This document shows, piece after piece, positions 52,201 to 61,200 of a stretch of 64,000 bases of DNA (position 1 is its first letter; each line of letters begins with the position of its first letter). A program made the translations under genes and the position numbers. Origin of the DNA: Haemaphysalis longicornis. Lineage: Eukaryota; Arthropoda; Arachnida; Ixodida; Ixodidae. The notes under the pieces are model-generated. The model made no database searches. It saw only the letters and a program-made list of their open reading frames with translations, and had not been told where the DNA came from. The stretch is taken from NCBI GenBank assembly GCA_013339765.2, contig CM023452.1, positions 154,732,806-154,796,805 of the forward strand, in the 5' to 3' direction.

Positions 52201-55177
52201 TGCTTCTTCGATTTGCTTCTTGTACACCGTTGTAGCAACAAAGAAGTAGCAACACACAAATTATCAACTACCTGGAGGATCATAACATCATACATAAGTA
52301 CCAACACGGATTTCGCAGAGGATATTCTTGTGACACCACAGCTCGAAGGTTTCATTCATGACATTCATTCATCTCTCGATGATGGTTCCCAAGTTGACGC
52401 CATTTTTCTGACTTTGTCAAACGCTTTCGACCGTGTTCCTCATCACAGGCTCATCACAAAACTTTCTCGGCTTAACATTCACTCTAAGATTTTATCATTG
52501 GTAAAAGATTTTCTTTCATCACGCCTACGGTTCACGTCAATAACACTTGTACCTCTTCTTTCAAACCTGTTACTTCCGGAGTCCCCCAGAGCAGCGTACC
52601 TAGGACCCACTACTGTTTTTAATCTATATTAATGACTTTACCATCCTGTGTCTCTTCCCGAATAATAATTTTTGCTGATGACTGTATGATTTAACCGAAA
52701 ATTTCTTGCGATAATGACCGTGAAGCTTTGCAAACTGATATAACGCTATCAGTGCATGGTGCTCATCTTGGCTAATGACCCTAAACCATTCTAAAACTAA
52801 GTATATGTCCTTCACTAATCGCGCCTCCCGCTTTCCTACCTGCTACGTGCTCAATAACCGTGAAATTGACCTCGTATCCACTTATAAATATCTGGGAATT
52901 CACCTACAACCCGATCTGTCATGGCATTATCACATAAAAACACACCCTGGCTTCCGGCTAATCGCTCTTTCGATTTTCTAAAGCGTGACTTTAAACATGC
53001 TCCTTCTGACATTCGCAAACTTTGCCTTTACTACACTAATACGTCCTAAAATTGATTTATGCATCAGCCATTTGGGATTCCCATCAGGTATACATCGTAA
53101 CTGATATTGAATCTCTGCAAAACTGGACTGCTCGCTTCATATATTCAGACTACTACCCTCATTCTAGCGTGACAGCCACTAAAACGTCGCGCCGAACTAC
53201 CTGGCTCTAGCACATCGCCGCCAACTTTCCCTCCTATCACTGTTCATAAGCTGTATCACCACGCGTCACTTCACGATGATTTTTTCGAGCCCACATCCAG
53301 TCATTTTCCCTCGCCGAGACCACTCCTACAAAGTTAAACGCGCAAATTGCCACTCATCTGCCTTTGCCCCGGCCTTTCATTTCACGTACCATAGTCGAAT
53401 GGAATAATCTACCATCTCATATCGCTTCTCAAAAAAAACGAGCAACACGAAATTCCAGGAAATACTTCAACAGCTAACCTACCACTTTCCTCTTCTTTTT
53501 GGGTTTTTCTTTTCCGTCCTTCAAAATGTGCACTGAACATTTTTGTTTTTGCTCTGTATTTTATTTTAAATGCAGAGCATTTCTTTAACCCGTTCTAGGC
53601 GTCCGTAGTAGTCCGCATCGCTCACAGGTGCGCCCTCTCCCTTGCTCCTCCTCGCCTACTCTCCGCTCGCATCGCGCGCTCTCTCCGCGGTCGGTTCGCG
53701 CCCACCAGGTGGTGGGCGCGCGCATCGCGGATCAACACTCTGTGGCGTGTGATCGTGACGTCAGCATCGCGCGCGCGTGGCGCGATCGTGGCGTGATAAA
53801 GGCGGGTGTTCGGCGAGGCTGGAACGCACTCATCGCCGCGCTCCTCTCGTCAGCAGTTGCCAAAAGTGCAACAACACTAACGTAACGCAAACTACTTAAC
53901 GTCGTGCGCCCCCGGAAATGCTCTGCATTTGATCGTGCCCCTCGCGAGGGGGATGTTTTAATGCGTCGCCATGCGAACAGTTTGCCACGCTTTAGTTTTT
54001 TTTTTGTTGTTGTTATGATTGGTTGTACATCGTGTCGTGCGGAAAATTGAGAACACGCATGGTTTCCGTCACAACAGGCACTGCATGGGGATTATACGTA
54101 TACAGGGTTCTCCGCCGAGTATCATCGCTTAAAGGGGCCCTGCAGACATATACCAGCTTGCCTCAATTTAAAAGATCAAGCCTTTTATAACTTACTAAGC
54201 TCCACTCTTTGGACACGGAAACGTCTTTTAACATCGAAGCTGTTAGCAGGGTTCGTTGATTCAGGCGTTTTACAAAACTTAGTATAACAGTATGAAGGAA
54301 AGAAATCACCGGCAGCGGCAGGATTCGAACCTGTGTCTGGTAAATCAACGAAGTTATAGTCAGTACTCTAACCCACTCGGCAACGACCATTTTTTGATTA
54401 CTGCGTTATCACTTTTTAGGGGCGAAGCTTCTTAAGTCATGGTCCGTCCATCCCTTGTGTCTCGTGGTACGTGACCGCCGCATGCTTTCGGAGATGTCGC
54501 AAAGTGGGCGCGTTGCACGCGCAAGAACCGGCTGCAACCGGCAGCGCAAACTCGGCACCGGGGAGCGCGAGCTTGTCTGTGTTCGCCAACGGAGGCGCGA
54601 GCGCACGTGCACTGCGAGGGGGAGATCACGTCAAGAGATCACGCCACGAACGCAGGCAGTCGTTCTCGGAGATCGAACGAGACGCAAGGACCTTTGCTCG
54701 TTTCCTCTCGTTCTTGTTCGGGCACAAGTTCGCCCTAAATAAAGTTCTTTCTTTACCGTTTGTGTCCCATCCTACGTGACAAATTGTGGTAGAGGTGCGG
54801 GGTAGTCCTCGATGGCGCGGGGTCTTTCACCAGGTCTGGGCCTGGGAGCATTGACTCCGAAAATAAAAGTTGATTTTGTACAATGCACGCACACAGTCTT
54901 ACGTCTTTCTTAATGATGTAATGGGAGAACTTTCACGGGAGAGTTACGGTTACCGATGATCTCCCCCTCTCGAGCTTCGCCCCACTTATCATCATTCATT
55001 CCGTGGATATGGCGTGAATTTTTTCAAGTTTACAATGTGTATTTATTTGCGTTTGCAGAGTGAACATTCCTGCTCCCTTTTGTTTATTTTTTCCGCTTTA
55101 CTGCGCTAATACAACACGTGTGCTATGTAAACCCCTATGTAATACCCCCTCACGGGGGCCTTTAGGGATATTGTGAA

Positions 55178-55220
<43 letters not shown>

Positions 55221-55222
55221 AA

Positions 55223-55269
<47 letters not shown>

Positions 55270-58200
55270 AGGTCATGGCGGCAGTTCGCTAACTTCAAGT
55301 CTTACGCGTTAGTGTGAGCTTCCTTCATTTTTTAACCGATAAAATGCGAAACATTCAAATCTTTGAAGTTCGCGCTACACAAACGTTAGCAATGACACAA
55401 AGAGGGGACACTCCAAACAGAGGTATTAGTTTGTGAACCGCACGTTAGCATTCAAGTGGCATTCAGGTGATGCGATCAAACGGAACCTTAGCACCTCTAC
55501 AACCACACAGTCACGTTTTTTTTTTTTGCTGTTACTTAGGTTGGGGCGGCCAGTCGCACAAACAAGGTTCTGTGACGTCATACAGTGTTCGCCACAAAGT
55601 GGCCAGGAAGTCACCAGTGCTTCCTCTGTTTTTCTTAATGCTTCCATTATTTGCTTAAAGTTCGCGATAGAATTGCTATCATTCTTATCGGGATAAAGCA
55701 GTCTTTCCTATTTGCTTCTGGCATTCTAAATGGGTGGTTTGACCAATGGGGTAGCCAAGGCAGGCAGCGGCCGAAAATGGTCCCCCGTTGAGAAGCTAGA
55801 GGTTTATTAACTGATCACCCTTCACTTGGCTTTAATGTTCTAGAAGCATCGCGTGGACGTTGGGCTGTTGGACGGGGCACTGGAGAGGCAAGTTTGAACT
55901 CAACAAATGAGGGTAGTCCAAAGGTGCGGCAATGGAGGCTTGCTGCCACTGAAAATGTGGTCGCGCACGGGCGTTGGAGAAGGGTGAGTTTAATACCAAG
56001 GCCGGTTTAATTGCGAACACAATACGAACCCATTTCCGGCAGGTCTTACTTGGCGGCCCTTTAACATGTTTTTTCTTTCAGTAAACAGTCATGCATAACA
56101 AAATAAAAATGTTGGGCAAAGTTGGTATCTGGGGCACCTGTGACATGAAACATCCCCCCAGCCACGCGCCTGAAATCCGCCGTGTCCCGCTGGGCGAAAA
56201 GGGGAGGCCGGCAATCCAAGGGAAAGGCCGGCCCTGGGCAGCGACGCGTGAGTCCGTACCGGAAGCACTCATTGATTGCATATGCCACTGGTTTTGCAAC
56301 CTATGTGTACAACCAATAGGTGTGCCGGGGACTACTCTCGTGCTTGTAAAAGTGACGAGGGACCCCGCGATGATTTATGTTACTCCGCGTCATAACGTCA
56401 AAATTTTTGACAAAATTTTGAGCTAAATCCGGCCGTATACTTATTCGCCGCCCGAATCTCGTGTCTGACTGTTATGCTGAAGCGTGTCATAAAGTTAAAC
56501 AATTTGCTGTTGCAGATAAAAGTTACCCAAACACCTATACACTGCCGTTTGTGCGTCTGGCTTTTGCGCGTAGCTGTCGTGCTGTGTTAAAAGCCACCAT
56601 AAAAACTTGCGCTCAGCGGATAAGCTAAATGTACAGGTCACGTAGCGAAGCCAGCTTTTTGCATTGCCAACAAGGTTTGGCAAAAGGAGAAAAGAATGGG
56701 CGGAGAGAGAGAGAGAGAGCTTCGCAGGGGGTTTCGCGGACCCATGAAATGCCCTCGGGGACCCCCTGAGGTCCGCGGACCCCCACTTGAGAATCACTAG
56801 CATATACCGTATTTTCGCGCGTATAACCCGCACCAAATATGCGGAAATTTCTGCGTCAAAGTACGGTGCGTATAATACGCGGAGTTTTTCTTTCGTGCAG
56901 CTTCACGGCAATGCGCGCTGTGCAGTGAAGCTGCACTGCGCGTTTTGCCGTGAAGACGACCTTGTGTACAACAGTGAGGACTGCGGCTCAAGTGATAGCT
57001 CTCGCGAAAGCAGCGAAACTGAGTGAATTGTGACTTTTGTCTTGCAGTCAGTGTATTCTCCTGGCTAAATATACGTTTTCTAAATATACAGTAGCTAAAT
57101 ATACAGTAGCTTTCGTGCAGCCTTTCCTGTATCAAATGTGTGGGAAATACGCGAGAATTTTTTATTGATGGAAATAAAATTGCGCTAAAAGGACGAACAG
57201 AAGAAGACACACTACACAGCGTCCCGTCCTTTTAGCGCAATTTTATTTGCACCATGTCAGATCAACTAGCCCGTCAGATTCCTTTGATCTTTTTTTCTTT
57301 TCCGGTGGGATGGAAGTGGGGTGCGAGTTGTACGTGCGAAAGTATGGTACCATACTTTCAGCGACTAAGGCAGCCTGCGGCCTAGGATTTCAAAATATTT
57401 ACCGAATGCAGTGCACCCCACACTTATTACGCGTTTATTTTATTTTCCTTATGCATAGTTTGTATTAGCAGTAACACTACTTGCCCAATATATAGATACA
57501 ATCACTTACTTTTCAATTATTTCGCTACATATCCTGATGGCACGTCTCTTCGCATGTTTATTAGACACAATTTTTCATTTCTTCGTGTTAAATTCTGCAA
57601 CGAAAATTTGCAAGAACAGTTGATGAAGTATGTTCTCTAAATTCATACCGGACCGAATGCAGCAAGGCGATGTCATCTGAATACCTTAGAGGACTCGAGT
57701 GTTTTCCATGCGTTCGCAGAACTGATTTCCCCCATTCAGCTTCCGAAATGCTTATTGTAGACATGTAAGGCCGGCACCTGGCTATATATTCGATACCCTC
57801 CTGTGTGCGTCCTGCGCATCTCAGACTGCGCTCTCCACTGTCGCATACAGCTGTTCCTAGCACACCGGACGCCCCTGGACGTTGCTTGGCATCGTTCTAT
57901 CTTGCCCGCGCGGCGTTCTTTCTCTTGATTGCCAGGCTTCACACTTCGACAGAACGGAATTCAGCGAGACGCGAGCACATAGCGCGACTTTGCGAGAACG
58001 ATATAATGATTCAGAGTTCAAGGCCCATGAAACGCTGCGCGGATCAGAGAAATTCGGTTGCCTTTTCCGGCTTTAGCGCAGGTGAGGCTAAACCATGCAA
58101 TACATTGGTTCAACACACGCGTGAGTGGCAAGCTGCGACACAACCACCTGCGGCTGGTACACCAAGATGCACGATTCTGCATGCGATGCGCACGTTATGA

Positions 58201-61200
58201 GCAAATACCGTGTCAACACCCTATAGTGCCCGCGTAATTGAAAAAAAAAAAATCATCAGAAGTTCAGAGAAATATCTACTAATGCGTAGCATTGTTATGC
58301 CGCTTGTCTTAAGTGGGAGTGTTTTACAGACAATTTTTTTTGTTTTTATAAATCCTGTCTAACGAATTATCTCCATTTACGTTATTATAACGATTACATT
58401 TGGAACGTTTGGGAAATCTGCATTATTGTGGAAATGCAGGGCGTTACACGGTTCGCCGTTTCCCGTAATTATTTCATATTTTTGTTATTTTTTTTGTGTT
58501 TCAAAATTTCGTCCGACCAATTATCTCCATTTAGGTTATTATAACGATTACATTGAGAACGTTTGGGAAATATGCATTATTGCGGAAATGCAGGGTGTTA
58601 CACGGTTCTCCATTTTCCGTAATTATTTTATATTTTTTCTTATTTTTCTAGTTTTTCAAGATTTCGTTCGACCAATCATCTCCACTTACGCTATTATTGT
58701 GGAACACAGATCGCTCTGTCGCAGGGTTGGTGCAGGAAGCATTGAATGTCGTACAGGCTGGCCACAACTCCGGCAGCGACTACCGCGCCCGCATACAACG
58801 AGAGAGCAGCCCTCACCGGGGGGAACTTCTTCGAGTGGACGTACTCGGTGACCGCGGGGTCCCATGCAGCGGCGTATCCTTCGTTGATGCTGTAGATGCT
58901 GCCACGAGGCTTGATCTTCATGTCACGCTCCGTCAGGATGAATTCGCCCAAGGCCTGCAGGCGGCACGCGCGAAACGCGACTCTACACACAAGGTGCAGC
59001 GGGGGCAACACAGAGCGCATGCGCAGAATGCACACGTAAAGCAGGTTCTCCAGCACTGGGGGAAGAATAGTCCCAGGAAAGATTATGGTTTGTTCATGCG
59101 AAAGCTTGGATTCCCAAATGAATGTCTGAGACGTGTTGCTTCCGCATCGCGTGGGCGCAGCCTTGCCGCTTGAGACGCTTTGCTTCTCCATCCGCCTCAA
59201 AGGGGGACGTAAATTTGACCCACTTGAAAGATTTGCTCGTTAAAATAACACCGACACCACTTTTAACGCAAACTCTAGTCAAATAATCTGTATAATGAGG
59301 AAAACAGAGAATGGGCATGTGACACCCTAGGTACTTTTCCGCACTGAATTGATGACGTATTATAGGCGACTCATTGCGATTGGCTGAAGCCGACGAAATC
59401 CAACGCAAATGAAGCACGGATTATAAGCTTGCAGAACAACCTTTGCGCTTAAATTTAGTGCACGTTCCTTTATTAGAAGAAAGATGGGTGGGTACGCAGT
59501 GAAAGTTGCGAACCAACACGTAACCAAAAAAAAAATGTGGTTGATTCCTCTGTCAGAGGAATCCGTGAAACACGAAGGTGAAATGTGCAGCGAAATCTAC
59601 AGCTGAGCATGATTTGCGGGTCGGCGGCTGTCTTGTGGGTGTGCTTAGCGAGCGACGTCCTGCTGGCAGGTTGCTTCGGCAAAGATCTACTGGTACTGGC
59701 GTCATTTCCGCGACGGATATGACGTCAGTGAAATCTTGGTGTAACCCGGCAGAAAACACTTTCGTGCTAAAATATAAAACCCTAACACAAACTTTTCGTG
59801 CTCTATATTTCTGAAGGTGGCTTTCCCGCAAGAAGACCCTTTGTGCAAGGGTGCACCCTTTACAGGCTCTTGCTTCGCTGTACTGGCGTCAATTCCGTGA
59901 CAGGTATGACGTCACTCAAATGGTTGGGAATCCCGAAAAAAACACTTTCGTGTAAAAGGACCACAAGTTCGTCTTTTGGGGGACTAACTGACTTTGTCAC
60001 AATCATTACTCCCTTTGGGGACTAAATGTGAGCGGACGAACGGTTAGTCTGCCACCCGGTTGGTCCGTTCCGATACTCCCCGAGGACCAAATGCTGGGAG
60101 GGAGTCGCAGGAGAAAAAAAAAAAAACAGCATCAGCAAGGATCGAACCACCGCCTACCTCAACAGTACTCACAAAAGCGAATACGCTACTACTAGGCCAC
60201 GCGGCCAGACAGGAGGTGTGGTACACTGCAATTGTGTATTGCAGTGTAAAGCGTGCAGTACTTTGCACAAAACGACGATTCATTGCAGCTGGTGTCCGAA
60301 TTTCTGTCCGTGCAAGTGATCGTGACCGCGCTTTGCGCTTTGCTTACGCTAGGGTCTATTGCTTAGCTCGATTCTAAGTAGACTGCGATGTGGCGTGGTG
60401 GGACAATAGGGGTTAGTGTGGCATACAGAACTGACAGAGCTTCCATCATTTTGACAATTCAGGCTACGCAATACCCTAAAGAGTGTTGTGCGCATTTCTA
60501 TTAAACCAAAGACTGTTGTTTTTGCAAGATTCGCATTGTTTCAAGAAGAGAGGCTATTTCATAAGATGTACCATAACGGAGGCGTTAAATTGTTGATAAG
60601 CAGTTCACTGATGCCTGGAACACTAGGTAAATAAAACTTCAAAAACGAAATCCAGCGTTTACAGATCGAAGGTACACCTATGACAAATTGTAGTGCTGTA
60701 CGGTTCCGGGGTTAACTTGTGACCAAATGGGGATATTGAGGATCTCCGACATCTCATAAAGGAGTTTGGCTCTCACTTCAATCCCAAAAACACCCGCGGC
60801 TGCCCAATGCATTGCCCACGGCAATGTCCTCAGAGGCTGCAGCCTTAGCCACTTGCGATTGGCGACAGATAAAATTTACTACCTGCATGGTACGTACAAT
60901 TGAGACAGATCTTATGTTTACTTGCAGTTTTCTCGTAGCCGGCCGTAAGCTTTGATATGACAACTTTTGTTTGAGTTTCAGCTCACTTCAGCTAAATGAA
61001 GCTTTGAGGACTAAATGAACGGAGTATGAGAAGTGAACAAAGGCTTACTTACAGGGTCAAGCATGAATCCGTTAACTCCCTTGCCCAAGCCCAGGACAAC
61101 CATGGTCGCGCTCCCATACAGAGCGTATCCCGCGCAGACAACGTTCCGTCCGGTCTGCAGTGCATCTTTCGGGCTTGGTTTATCTGTGCTTGTCTACAAA

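Noticed and set aside
58340..58700. CRISPR-like array
   Set aside because: The repeat unit is about 152 bases with no regular spacers, in a clearly eukaryotic intron.
58694..59200. 168-codon minus-strand frame as one continuous gene
   Set aside because: Only the part 58817-58954 is FBP exon 4, bounded by good splice sites; the rest is intron read-through.
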